Source of the DNA: Dactylonectria macrodidyma
Lineage: Eukaryota; Ascomycota; Sordariomycetes; Hypocreales; Nectriaceae
Length of the DNA stretch: 64,000 nt
Direction of reading: 5' to 3'
Assembly (NCBI GenBank): GCA_020744425.1
Contig: JAGMUV010000006.1
Location: 744,001-808,000, forward strand
Shown one piece after another: positions 1 to 11,729 of the stretch (position 1 is the first letter of the stretch; each line of letters opens with the position of its first letter). A program made the translations under genes and the position numbers. The notes beneath the pieces were generated by a model. That model made no database searches. It worked only from the letters and a program-made list of their open reading frames with translations, and had not been told where the DNA came from.

Positions 1-159
1 AAGTTCTGTCAACATCGGGAGGTCATGTACTGGAACAAGGACCGGGGAGTGCTCGTTCAGGAGAGACCGATGGGCGGAGCGACCATTCAACTCCCTGATC
101 TTCCAGGCAAAGACTTGATTCTGGAGCTAGGCCAGCTCGGCGTTGTCTGGTATGAGTAA
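1..159 (+). CDS. 3' end of an unidentified protein-coding gene (partial)
   Basis: Frame 1 is open from the first base and ends with TAA at 157-159, giving the last 52 residues of a protein that begins outside the window. The tail is mixed and hydrophilic, with the segments YWNKDRGVLVQERPMGG and DLILELGQLGVVWYE; codon use looks like that of coding DNA. I do not recognise the family. The stretch from 160 to about 880 that follows fits a 3' untranslated region. It could instead be a chance open frame, because only 53 codons are visible. Confidence 0.5.
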   Translation, partial: KFCQHREVMYWNKDRGVLVQERPMGGATIQLPDLPGKDLILELGQLGVVWYE

Positions 160-913
160 TGGTTGTTGTTGTTTCTCCTTTGTCCTTGTTGAGAAGTCGT
201 ACCATGATGAGTTGAGTGGCGCTTCCTCTTTTTTCTTCAGTTTCGGATGGCCGTCTGTTAATGCAGGGTGGCTGAAGCTGCCCGGCAAAGGCCCCCTTTC
301 TGTCCTACAAGACGATTACTGCATGTTTATAGTTCTTTTTCCTTTGCGAGTTTAGTTTGTCAAATAAGGATTTGCATTCTCCTATCTATTCGTAACAGCG
401 GGTTGTATCCCGTCGTATTCTGTTCTCGAGGACGCTAGAAGTCCCATAACTTACTTGCCGTCGAATAATCCCGTCCATATCTTCGCCTTTCCATCTCTTG
501 ATATCAAGGGTTCGCCCCTTATCTCAGTCCCGAATACACCAAAAAGCAGGGCAGGTACACATTAGACTCCCAGAACTAACAAATAAAGCATACAGAACCC
601 AAAACTCCGAAACCCCGGACAATTTCATTCAAGTCCCCCTGTAAAGCAATAGCCAAGTGGCGTGGTGCGTGCGGGTAAGATCACACGCAGCAAGGTGATG
701 ACTCAAGAAAAACGGCAACAGCGACGCCACAACTGTGGTGAAGTCGATGAAGCAACAATAAATTGGGCAGAATAGCCCGTTTTGATGATGACAGTTGTGA
801 TGAGTTTTGACAAAGAAAACGTGTATATAGTGGCAATTAGCCTTTTAAAGCCAATGAGGTTGATGGTCGAGGTGAGTGCGCCTTGAGAGGTCTCTGTAGT
901 CGAATGTAAATCA
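160..913. other. Intergenic region between two convergent genes
   Basis: About 750 bases between the stop of the partial plus-strand gene and the stop of the minus-strand Zn-cluster regulator. Only short, unconvincing frames are present. It most likely holds the two 3' untranslated regions; no repeat or RNA gene was noticed. Confidence 0.6.
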
Positions 914-3211
914 TCATCGTATTTGTCCAAAATCCATCTCGTTGGGGATTGTCGTCAGCCCAGTCATGGCTGATCCGGTATCAGATCCGGCTCGTTGAAG
1001 GCCCTGGAAGTCACCAACTGTTCTCATGGACGGTTGACCCTGAAGCTGAAAACTGCCCTGCCTTTGCTGTGGTTGGCGCATGTTGTACATCCCATTTATC
1101 GGATGAGATGTTGGCATCGCTGCTGTATTCATCGATTGGTTGTGCATGCCTTGCGATGGCATGTTGGTTATTTGAGGTTGGCACATTGGATCATGCCCCT
1201 GGCTTCCTTGTTGTGAGAGATGCTGGTTCTGCAATCCATTCATCGGGTTTGGCGGTCCAGAATTACCCATGGGGCTCATCACCATGTCGGACATTGGGGT
1301 GCAAGCAAAACCGTTCATGTTATGGGGATACTCCATCCCAGGTGACATGACGCCAGGCGAGCTGACAAAATTTCCGTTCATGTCGCCAGCTTGGGGTGCG
1401 ACAGGAGGTGTGCCATTTGAGGGATTTGAGTTTGCCGACTCGGGTGTCCCGCCTGCCATATCCATCGAGTACTTCTTCTCGTAATCATCGACAGAATACT
1501 TCTGAGAATACTCAGGCTCCATCGACATCTGCATTTGTGGCGGCGGTTGAGCCATACCAGCATTGCCAAAGCCATCAAAGATGTCAATGTTGGCCAGGTT
1601 GGAGTTTTCAGGGGCATTCTGAAGCATTGGATTGGCAAGACGGGGGAGGACCTCGGTGACCTTGGTCAGGAGTAGGGGCAGGAATCGGTAGTCACCATTT
1701 CGAGTAACAGCAACGATGCTGAGGATCTGATTGAGATGTTCACGGGGTCCAACAGCGAATGGATCGCGGGATGGGGGCTGGATGGCCAGAAGGTCCGTCA
1801 TAGCGAAGCAAGTCTCGATTAATTTCTCGATCTGCTTACAATTAGTAAATTGGCTCCAATAATGACCAAGGTTGCAACGTACCAAACCAGAGTTCAGAAG
1901 CTCCATGCCTTGACTGGGAAACTGTGAAGCCATGTTCATCAGGAGTTCCCGAGTCATATCCATGGGATACTGGAAAGAAATGGAATCGTCGCCATTTCCA
2001 TTAATGGTTCCGTTGTTGAGTTGCCAGGAAGTATTCTTGAGCCACTGTTGATTCGTGCGAAGGTCGGTCAGGTTTGCGTCTTGGCACAGGTAGGACTGAA
2101 CAATGCCATTAAGTTGTTTCTGCAAGCCTGTGATGTGTTGGGCTGAGAGATGGCGGCGAGCCTTGTTCCAGGTGGCTGTGAAGACATCATCAAAGGGTCG
2201 ATAGAGGTTGACCAGCATGATAAAACCCTCGAGCTGATGAGCGAGGGGGTCTGTGGGATCATCTCCGATGGCAGGAGGACGGAGAGTAGCCTGGAGAGTC
2301 AATGGTCGATGGCGTTGAACAGCGTATGCTCTGTAACCTAGTCAGCTTTTTATCCACACGCAAGTGTTCAAACCAGCACAAACATACCTCTCAATCACCA
2401 GATACAGCCAAAAGAGGCGTCGTCGACGTGTAGCCTCCGAAGCATCGAGCTGCATATAATGCTCTTCCTTGTTGATGCCAGCCATGTGGATCATGGTTGT
2501 AGCCTCACGCAGGTAGTACCAAGCCTTATCATGCAGCTCCATTCCATAGTAACATCCAAAGATGAAGAAGTTGGTTGCCAACACGTTAAGGTTGATGGAA
2601 TCTTGGTACTCGTAGCCTTTGCGAACACGCAGTGCCTCTTCAAGCAGCAGTTGGCTCGAGACGAGGGTGGCACCTGGGTTCATGTCCAAGTTAAAGGGGT
2701 CGTTGGCGGGCATAGTCATACCGGGCTGAAGCATGATGTAGGCGCAGAGTGACGCGAAAAGGCAGTAAGAGTCTCGGTTTTGCTCCATGAATGGCATTTG
2801 ATGCTCCAACTGACGGCGATCAAGGATAGGGAGTTGTGGGTAAAGGTTGTCGAAGAAGAAATCCATGCATTGCTTGACTAGGTCAGCAGTGAGAAGGCCA
2901 GGTGTCGGGGTTAACCCAGAGTTCGAGGGTGAGCATGCAATGCCGTTGATTCGGTTCTGGACCTTGGCTGAGAGGCTCGTCTGTCGCTGCGTCTCGCGCA
3001 GTTCGCTGATAACCTTTGCGCGGGAGCCCTTGGGGCCCTTCTTCTGGGGAATGGCATTATAGGTGCACGAAAGCTGGGCAGCAGAGCAGTTTCGACACGG
3101 GTTGATGCCATCACACTTGACTTTGCGACGATGGCAAGCGTCGCAGGCCCTCTTGACGGCCTGTGACATGATGGGCAACGTGGGCAACTGTCGTGATCGT
3201 GAGATCGTCAA
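914..3211 (-). CDS. Zn(II)2Cys6 transcription factor, ACE3/CLR-4-like candidate
   Basis: This is a DNA-binding regulator. The N-terminus has a textbook Zn2Cys6 cluster with spacing C-x2-C-x6-C-x5-C-x2-C-x6-C (CDACHRRKVKC...CRNC...C), then the basic linker KKGPKGSRAKVISELRE. The middle fits the fungal-specific transcription factor domain (FFFDNLYPQLPILDRRQLE, ...RRRRLFWLYLVIERAYA). The C-terminal third is rich in Met, Gln, Asn, Pro and Gly, as in activation regions. Two introns are inferred: 2331-2387 (GTATGT...ACAG) joins VIER to AYAVQRHRP, and 1832-1882 (GTACGT, TACTAAT branch, GCAG) is 51 nt and in frame. Starts are possible at 3211 or 3169 (MSQAVKR, preferred), giving about 715-730 residues. 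From memory this length and linker resemble Trichoderma ACE3 and Neurospora CLR-4, activators of cellulase genes. That assignment is inference; the Zn-cluster family is certain. Confidence 0.92.
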
Positions 3212-6200
3212 GGCCTGAGACGACAGCAGTTGGACTACGCGATGGCGAGGATCGCGTGGAGATGGCGCCGATGGTTTCCAGTAGGCTGGAACTGTTGTGG
3301 AGGATGTGAGATATCGCGGAGTCGTAGTTTTCTGGAATCAAGGTCCTGATCAAGCCAGAAACCAAAGTCTGGGGATTTTGCGGGGAGAAAGACCGCGAAT
3401 CAAGCCGTCAAGGAGTCGATTCGGCGGATTCGGTGCAGTTGGGTGTCGGACGGGCGGGGGATGTGAGGGCTATTGCAGACGTGCAGGCGTTATTCGGCCC
3501 TTTCGACTTGGACCATAATGCGGGGATCCTGGCCAGGCGGGAGATTCAGGCGTTGGCGTCTGGGGTGATGCGAGCTGAGGTGGTGGGTGTCCTATAAGCC
3601 CCGAAGAGAAAGCCTAATGCGGCGTAGTCGAGAAATCGAGGCGTTGTCGTCGTGAAGATGGTTTTTTGGTGTTGTGGTTTGGTGACAGGAGAGAGTGTGT
3701 TGGAGGTGAGGTGAAGGAGAGGAAGGAGACCAGTCAAGACCCAGGCAAGGACGAGCGAGAGCAGAGAGAGTGGGCGGTCCCAGAAGGAGACTCTGACGAC
3801 GGGATGGGACGACCAGAAAAGGCGAGAGCAAAGGGCCGGAGGTACCCTTCCTTCCTTCCGAGGGTCAGACACTGTGCTGTGGGGGGTACGTACCGGGCGT
3901 ACCGCGGAGAATGCAGCCCAAACAGGAAAGGCGTGATGAGAAAATTAGCGGTCACTTTTGGGTCGAAGCCAGCCACGAGCGCCGAAGGACAGCGCGCGAG
4001 GGAACAAAAGCAAGCGCCCCCAGAGAAGACAAACCAGGGGCAGCCGGGGGTGGGTCCTAGTCTCGAATCTTGGTTCTCCGTTGGTCTGAGTGTGTCCCCT
4101 GCCCTTCAGCACTGTGCGTGTTGCTGACACTGTGCGACCCCGTCATAATGTGGCTGTCCATGTGGTGTGTGTCCGTGTGTTGTTTCTGTGGACGCCGTCC
4201 GTGTCGCTTCGCGTCTGGGGTGGTGTGTGGGTGAGATGACACATTGCGAGGGATGGGCTTTCAAATGAGACACAGGAAGTTGTCCTGGTATTGTTTAGCA
4301 GACAATTGGGTGTGGCAGTGGACATTGCGGCAGGGCGAGACAGTGGCGTTCCAAGCAGTGCGCAGCCCAGTTGAGTGGAGGGCAGAGCATTGCCCAGGAG
4401 GTGGTCCTCGACACACTGTGCATTGCCACAGCCTACAGTGCTCATGTCCGATCCGCGGGCATCCCTGGTGACATGCTCGCCCCGTCGACGGCCGCCTTCA
4501 TGCTCCCTCTCCCCAGCGTGACAAACAGTCAAGAACATGCTCCTCTCGTCTTTCGTGCAGATTACAGTGGGCAACTTTTCGTCTGAACAAGGGGGATGGG
4601 GGTGACGGACCAGGGACGGACGCTGGTGCGTGACTGGGCCACCACTGTGCTGTAACGTCGCACGCCACAGTGCGACGGACAGTGTGCACAACGGCTCAAA
4701 GTCACCCAATTGGAAGCACGAGACACAGTGCAAACTCTCGTCGAAGCGAGTGCGTCGAGCGCTTCCTTTCTCGGGGGATGCGAGAGCCTTTATGGCTGGA
4801 TGCATCTCGACTTGGCGCATATGCGTTCAAGGCAAACTCGACACAAACTCCAAAAACGCCACTGACAGCATCGATGCTTGGCTCGGATTTTGCGACGAGC
4901 CGACTTTTTGGTGGTCGAATTGCCATGTTTTTTTCTCCGTAGTGGGTTGCTCATCGCCTCGGATGGCCGGTCCGCGCGTTGTCGGACGCTCCATTCATTG
5001 GGCCACAAGGGGTGGAAAATCACGGCACACTCCAAAAGCATCAACTCACTCTGGGTTTCTACTACACTGTAGATATGTTGATCAAAAAATTAAAATAATT
5101 TTCAGAATATTTAGAATTAGAAATTTCGGAAAGCCTGTGGATTAATGTATCGAAGAACTTAAATAAGGAGAGTTACTATATAACTCTATGTTTATTCTGC
5201 ATTGCTTGATGGGAGGAGCGAATAGGCCAAGTTGGGTGGAGCAGTCAAGTGTATTTTTTTCCTCCCCTGGAGGGCGCGGTTCTTGCGTTGCGTGACGGGA
5301 CCGCGTACAGTGCTGTGCAGAACTCCAGCATGAAGGGCAAGTCATTAGGCTTGATACGATGATATGATACCTGAGGAAAAGGCATGGCATGGCACACCGC
5401 CCGTGTTGCACTGTCCCCCCCCGGTGTTGCTCCGAGCCTCGCCTGGACCACTGGATTGTGACACTTGGACGTTCTGTCCACCTCTGGCTGTTTCCGCATG
5501 ACGTTGCTTCGAAGCCCTTGTCTTGGACCTCGCTTCCAGCGTCTCGGTTTTTGCTTTCCATTTGCTTTTGCTTTTGTTTTGCCTTGCGCCTTGCGGTCGG
5601 TTCAGCCCAGGTTGGGTTGCCTCCAGCACGCCGTCCGCCCAGTCGCCGTCTGGCGGTCAAGCCGCTAAACTCTCCTCCATCCTCGGCTCGGCATCCACTA
5701 CCGGCCACGCCATCAACCACCCATCGGCAGTCGCCGACCCTAACCTCGAGTGATTTGGACAGAATAGACAGACAGGCATCCAAAAAGCGGTAACTTACTA
5801 ATTGTTAGAGTTTCTCATACGGGGACAGGTTTGTCTGCTTGATAGAAACTCAGACCCACAGGCTCCTCTATCCCACAGATGTGATGTGATCCAAGTGAGC
5901 TGAGCGATTGCTCTAGTGACGGACTATGGCCTCATCGGAGTCCCTGGTCAGAAACAAACCACCACGTTTTTGTCCAAGCGAGGGATTGCCTGATTGCAAA
6001 GCCAAATAGTTTAGCTCACTCTACCGAATCCACTCGGACTATCCCAGACTCAGTTTGGAATGTCTCGCCGTCCCTCGCTCAGTCTTTGCGTCCTATCTAT
6101 CTGCCATCCCCAGAATCCGACCCTGCCAATGCCGTACTCTCGGTGTTAAAGGCGGCGATCGTCCGAAACACTGTCGCACGCCAGCTTTTACATCGACCTG

Positions 6201-6922
6201 TCATCATCGCTCTGAGACACGAGTCTCAGCCGCTTCAAATTGTACGTCCCAAAGTGAAATTGAAGGACTTGTCCCTCTGGGCCGCATTTCCGCTTGAGAC
6301 TGCTCGGCATGCTAGCTGAGCCGGCACATCACCACCGGTAGTTGGTAACCCCTTCGTAGATCCTCAACAACCTAAGGTTGCGGATCCGCGTTGTCCATGT
6401 TGAGAGGTATGGGCACGTTTGCGGTACCTTCTTCAAAGTGCCTATTCATGGACCTTTTGCGGTTCACATTAAGACAATCCAGCACAGTGGGATATTCAGA
6501 TATGCAACATGGTAAACTATCTCCTTGGCGAATATGACACCGTCGATGCTAATCGCATGGCTTTCCTTCTCTCCCTTCAAATTGGTGACGCTACGTCTCC
6601 GCAGCAATTTGTATAAGTCGCAAAACTAGCGCCGGTCCCTAAGATCCAAAACACCCAACAAATGAGATTCCCATCTTTGACACAATGGCTTTTGCGCTTC
6701 CGCAGCACAATGCTAAATAAACAAACAAACACACGCCGCTATGCTCTATCTGATTAGCTCCAGGTAGCTTCTATTTTCCGATCCGTAAGGAGGCTCAATT
6801 GACATCTCAGGCGTGATAATTTCCACTGCGGTGTTGACCCTTTTCATTCCGCCCCTACTCGAGGGCAACGCCTTAGGCCGACTGCCTTTCACCAATATGT
6901 TGCGCTGCACTCTAAGCCATTT
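3212..6922. promoter_or_regulatory. Long gene-free upstream region of the Zn-cluster regulator
   Basis: About 3.7 kb without a gene I can support. The reverse-strand frames at 4143-4820 and 5142-5783 have low-complexity, Cys/His/Arg-heavy translations and no family signature. The part nearest the regulator (3212-4200) probably holds its promoter and leader; it contains CreA-like SYGGRG hexamers such as CTGGGG and GCGGGG around 3370-3385 and 3519. A cluster of CACTGTG motifs lies at 3870-4731. About 5065-5200 is notably AT-rich. The right end (5800-6900) is the distal flank of the RTA1-like gene. Confidence 0.5.
3870..4731. repeat. Cluster of CACTGTG/CACAGTG heptamers
   Basis: The heptamer CACTGTG, or its reverse complement, occurs at 3870, 4110, 4128, 4414, 4643, 4666 and 4724, almost always followed by C. 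Shorter CAGTG cores are scattered between them. A given 7-mer is expected about 0.1 times on both strands in this length. The copies are irregularly spaced and in both orientations, as in arrays of protein-binding sites. Confidence 0.6.
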
Positions 6923-7964
6923 TCACTTGTAGTCCCGTCGAGAGTCCCGTCGAGGCTGCGAGTGAGAGTGCGAATGAGAATGCGAGCGTCTAGAGCGCCC
7001 GGATTGCCTTTCGTATGGTTGGCTCTCCATCAAGTAGCCATCCATGCTAGCAATCCGCTTCGCGTCCGCCTCTCGATTGACCACCCGGCTTGGGTGGAAC
7101 CAGTTGAACAGCAAAGCCACGAGTGCCATCAGCGTCGCATCAAAGATGTAAATCCAGAACTCGGTTGACTGTAGCTCTCCCTCGCTACCGGTGACGTACT
7201 CGGCCACACGAAAGGTCGATCGCACCAAAATGAAGAAGCTTGTGGCGTAGAGAACGTACAGGAGCCTTCGCCATGGGACAGCGAGTTCGTACGATTTTGG
7301 CGTGGGTCTGTTGTTGATGCGCGTGTGGAAGACGAGAGTGGCGACCATGAAGAAGCCGAAAAAGATGATCTGGATACCTAGGCCGCCGATGATGATATTC
7401 TCGCCTTTCTTGACATCGTCCTGGTTGGTTGCTTTTGCAAGCATCGCGCCACCTGTGACAGTGGATGTTAGCGACAGTGTATTTAGTACTCGTCGTCGGG
7501 TAGCCTACCGCCACTCTGAGCCAGAAACGATAGAACATCGCCCAGCACAAAGACTTTAGTCAACCAATTCGGACGGATGACGGAAAGTTCTCCGGCCTCT
7601 AGCAGGACAATAATGCGACCGAGCACCATGTAGATTGAGGCTGCATAAAGTGCTGGCCCGAGAAGTAGTAGAAGGGACTGGATGATATACGGATTCATGG
7701 TAAAGTCAGGCGCTTCTTGTGCCGACATGGCACGTCCTACATAACCGACTGCCTCGACTGAGAACGACTTGATTAGCTTGGTAGTTGGATATGGGTTTCT
7801 TGGCGATTTCACTTACAGAGACAGCCGATCAGAAACGGGATGAAGTACCATGTTCGGTGACGAAAGATTTGCCATATGTGGATCAGAGCGGAGATGCTGA
7901 ACACGATCACAAAGATGACTGCCGCTGCAAGTGACGGGTTGTAGTGGTAAAAGACATAACCCAT
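6923..7964 (-). CDS. RTA1-like membrane protein (lipid-translocating exporter family)
   Basis: Multi-spanning membrane protein of the fungal RTA1/RTM1/RSB1 family, whose yeast members are linked to sterol, 7-aminocholesterol and sphingoid-base tolerance. Three exons are inferred: 7964-7817, 7757-7509 and 7452-6923 (introns 59 and 56 nt, GTAAGT...CAG and GTAGGC...CAG), giving 308 residues. Family signatures are clear: YHYNPSLAAAVIF at the N-terminus, WYFIPFLIGCLFEAVGYVGR, PYIIQSLLLLLGPALYAAS, GRII, VFVLGDVLSFLAQSGGG and GENIIIGGLGIQIIFFGFF. About seven hydrophobic segments are visible. The cytosolic tail ends in a His-Ser repeat and Arg-rich residues. Start at 7964 was chosen because the frame is closed by TAG just upstream; a longer frame from 8130 is out of register with the family. 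The gene is divergent from the glucosyltransferase. Confidence 0.93.
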
Positions 7965-8855
7965 GGTGTTGAGGCGGACTACTGTGATATCCGATGGGGA
8001 TGCGAGGTTGTCGTACTTGTCGTATCCTCGTATCCAACTCGGAACTTCTGGTGGTGTCGCCTAGCAGCGTTTCTATCGAGCTGTGTGAGGGAGCGGTAGA
8101 AAGAAGCTTGTTAAGGACTGATGTAGACATATTTTTGCCCTCTTGATGATATATATATGACTTCTTCCGTGGAAGCGTATTGTTGTTGTCGTTGCCCCTT
8201 TCGTTTCCATCTCGACGTACGTCGTATACACAGCTCTATACGCGGAGAGGTTTCGTGTGCGCACAGCACTGGCCACTCATCCCACAGCAGCGCCTTCATG
8301 GTGGAGTCACTAACAGACACCGCGATTCAGGATACGCATACGCGTATTCACCAGCGCCGGACTGGGTCTTGCATTGTCAAACCAGCGAGCCAGCGAATTA
8401 TGCGTGATGAAACGGGCCACAGCCACCCCGAAATAGAGCCTGGTGGACGGGCCTAGCTCGCAAGATCCAGCCTCATCTCTCTATACTCGTGAAGTCGGAG
8501 ATGTCCGCGCTATCAAAACGAGCTATCCGAGGTTCCAGGGCCCCAAACGCGACTATGACGCATCTCTCGCCCCTCCATCTTTCCGTCTTGGGCGTTCTCC
8601 TGGCATGCACGGGCTGATTCATGTGCCGGACTGTGCCTATTTTGAGAGAGAATAGGGCAGAGGAGACTCGGCTGTGTGGTTGTGAAGTGCTCTAGTGGAT
8701 ATGGTGAAGCTTCAAATACGGGTCGTCGCGGCCTCCACAAACCCACGTCAACGGGGAGGATTGATACAAGAGCGCTGCAGGATTCTCATTTTGCTTTATT
8801 ATTCTGCGAGAACTCATTCTTTGTTTTAATTTACACACCCCCAAATCGTGAATCC
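7965..8855. promoter_or_regulatory. Divergent promoter between RTA1-like and glucosyltransferase genes
   Basis: About 890 bases separate the two start codons. A run ATATATATAT at 8149-8158 lies about 185 bases upstream of the RTA1-like start and could serve as a TATA element. No supported gene is present; the small frames here have no coding signature. Confidence 0.45.
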
Positions 8856-11729
8856 ATGGCAACCTCCAAGGGCACCCATGACGAACCCCCAGTGTCGCCT
8901 TACAGCGATCTCCCGGAAGTAGTCCAAGACGACTTCCTCCCGTCTTATGACAGTGTCGTCAGAAACGACCTGCTTCGGCAAACAACCGCCGTCAGAGGTT
9001 CTATCTCCCCAGATCCAGAGTCGTCTGGTCCACGAGGCTCATATTGGAACAGATGATGGCCGCATCGACGTTGACCTAAACTCCCGGTTTTGCCGGACAC
9101 TCTCGCGATTTATCCCCGACGTCAAAACCCCGCTGTCGGAGCTCGACACACCATCTCCTCAATATTGTGCAGAGCTCGGAGGCTCACCTGTGTCCTCGTG
9201 GTTTCCCATCAAGCTCAACATCGTCATCCAGGTCGTCGGCAGCCGCGGCGACGTGCAGCCCTTTGTCGCGCTCGGCAATGAGCTCCAGAAACACGGTCAC
9301 CGCGTCCGCTTAGCTACACATAACGTTTTTGACTCCTTCGTCCGCGATGCTGGGCTCGAGTTCTACCCCATCGGGGGCAATCCCTCAGAACTGATGGCCT
9401 ACATGGTCCGCAACCCGGGGCTGATCCCGAGCTTGAAGACTCTCCGCGGCGGTGAGATCCAGCGGAAACGGGAGATGGTTGCCGAGATGCTCAACGGGTG
9501 CTGGCAGTCTTGCCTGGAACCAGATCTTGTGAGCGGCAGGCCATTCGTTGCGGATGCCATCATCGCCAATCCTCCCAGCTTCGCCCATGTTCATTGCGCG
9601 CAGGCGATGAAGATTCCCGTCCACCTCATGTTCACAATGCCTTGGACGAGCACAACGGCGTTTTCACACCCGCTAGCTAACCTGAAGTTCGGCGAGAAGG
9701 CGGGAATGAGCCCCGAAACGGCCAATTACGTGTCTTACAGCGTTGTCGAGTGGTTGACATGGCAAGGGTGAGCCTTTCCCCCTCTCAATATCTGTAACTA
9801 TTACTTACGTGACAATAGTCTTGGAGATGTAATAAACGACTGGCGGAAGTCAATCGAACTAGAGCCGGTTCCCGTATCTGAAGGTCCTCTTCTAGCGGAG
9901 ACGCTCAAAATCCCCTTCACATACTGTTGGTCCCCAGCTTTGGTTAGCAAGCCAAGAGACTGGCCGTCATATATCGGTACGTCCAGTGAAAATCGCACCC
10001 AGAGTACCTCAAATTAACCTTTATCAGATGTCTGCGGCTTCTTCTTTCGAGAACCACCTAATTACACACCCCCAACCGATCTAGCAGACTTTCTAGCCCA
10101 AGGGCCGCCGCCCATTTACATTGGGTTCGGAAGTATTGTGATTGATGACCCCGAGACAATGACCAAGATCCTTGTAGAAGCTGTTCGTCAGACTGGCGTC
10201 CGAGCCATTATCTCCAAGGGCTGGAGTAATCTAGGTGGTGTAGAGGAGAAGAATGTCTTCTTCCTAGGCGACTGTCCCCATGAGTGGCTCTTCGCCCATG
10301 TTACCGCCGTCTTCCACCATGGCGGCGCGGGAACCACAGCATGTGGTCTGCTCAATGGCCGACCCACGACGGTTGTTCCATTCTTTGGAGAGTGCGTAAC
10401 CTCTACTCACATTCGCATGAAGGCTTGCTAACAGCAAGAACAGCCAGCCGTTCTGGGGCGAGATGGTCGCAGCATCAGGAGCGGGCCCCCATCCGATCCA
10501 TCACAAAAGGCTCAACGTCCAAAACCTCTCCGAAGCGATTCGGTTCTGCCTTACACCTGAGGCAGCCCAAGCTGCTGCTGGCTTGGCTTTGAAGATGAAG
10601 GCGGAAAACGGCGTTGTGACGGCTGCGAGGTCGTTCCATGCAAACCTCCCACTGGAAAACCTACAATGCGATATTCTCAAGGATCAACCCGCGGCCTGGA
10701 TGTGGAAACGAGGCAAGCGACAAATCAGATTGTCAAAGATGGCGGCGGGCGTTTTATTTCAGCACCTAAAGGTTGATCCGAAGAAAACATACCTGTGAGT
10801 TGACCGTCAGGCTCTCTAACGCAGTGTAGACATTGACCATTTGGCTCTAGCAATGAGACGAAGGTTATCAGAATTGTTAACCGTCGGTGGGATCCCGTTA
10901 CCGGAACTACATCAGCACTGCTTGGAACGTCGACGGACATGGCAAAAGCCACTGCGGATGTTGTCATGAAGCCCATTCGAACCTACCAGCAACGCAAAGC
11001 CGCCGACGACGCCATGAATGAGCTAGCACGGTCACCAGCGACCGGTTCTAGACCAGCGACAATCCCTCACGGAACCGCTCCGCACGGCCGAGGGTGCATG
11101 AGCACGGCTGGGGCACTCGCCTCGGCCTCGGCATCCGGGGTTGGTGGTTTCTTCAAGTCCTACGGCCGGGGTTTCTACCTCGACATCCCGCTCGCCGTCA
11201 CGGAAGGGTTCCGCGCCGTTCCAAAGCTCTACGGCGAGCGTGTCCCGGAGCAGGAACCCGTCGAAGACTGGCAGTCTGGCGCGCGTGTTGCGGGCACCAA
11301 CTTCGTCAGAGGAATGTCTGAGGGCCTGTCGGACTTGGTTGTGCAGCCGTACAAGGGGGGAAAGGAGGGTGGCGCGCTGGGAGCGGCAAAAGGCGTGGGG
11401 AAGGGCCTGCTCGGCATGACGAGCAAGACGGTATCAGGTATTTGCTCCCTTTTAGCTTATTCTAAGTGAATGCGATACTAACATGTGAGATGAAAGCGGC
11501 CGTCGGAATCGTGGCATATCCGGGCCACGGTATCTACCAAAGCGTGCGAACCCTGGTCAAATCTGGGGTCCGGCAGCAAATAATGGGCGCCCGGCGACAA
11601 GAAGGAGAGTATCTCGCACAAAATCCTGGCAATGTGCCACTTGATGTGGCTTTCATATTGTCCGAGTTTGGGCATTTGTGCCAGAAGGACTCGCAGCGTC
11701 AACCATCCAACTTCGCTGGCGAAGTGTAG
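8856..11729 (+). CDS. Sterol 3-beta-glucosyltransferase-like protein with Vps13/Atg2-like C-terminus
   Basis: Predicted UDP-glucose-dependent glycosyltransferase of the GT28/UDPGT type. The N-terminal half has the motif [20 protein letters not shown] with GHRVRLATH. The C-terminal catalytic half has IYIGFGSIV, then the sugar-nucleotide-binding signature [28 protein letters not shown] and GAGPHPI. Exons inferred: 8856-8954, 9013-9767, 9819-9976, 10028-10391, 10444-10794, 10851-11437, 11497-11729, total 848 residues and in frame throughout. Unlike Atg26 it has no GRAM or PH domain before the transferase. Its last about 150 residues are Gly-rich ([43 protein letters not shown]) and resemble the C-terminal segment of Vps13 and Atg2 lipid-transfer proteins. 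The first intron (8955-9012, weak GTCGTC donor) is the least certain; it is needed to change frame. Substrate (sterol or other lipid) is inference. Confidence 0.9.

Noticed and set aside
4143..4820. 225-codon minus-strand frame
   Set aside because: Translation is Cys/His/Arg/Thr-heavy without any domain, lies in the CACTGTG-rich promoter region, and has no splice or start context supporting it.
5142..5783. 213-codon minus-strand frame
   Set aside because: Low-complexity Arg/Gly/Gln-rich translation running into an AT-rich patch; no family motif.
8073..8130. Upstream start for the RTA1-like gene at 8130
   Set aside because: That frame is not the family frame, and the correct frame is closed by a TAG between it and 7964; a TATA-like run also sits only about 20 bases upstream of 8130.
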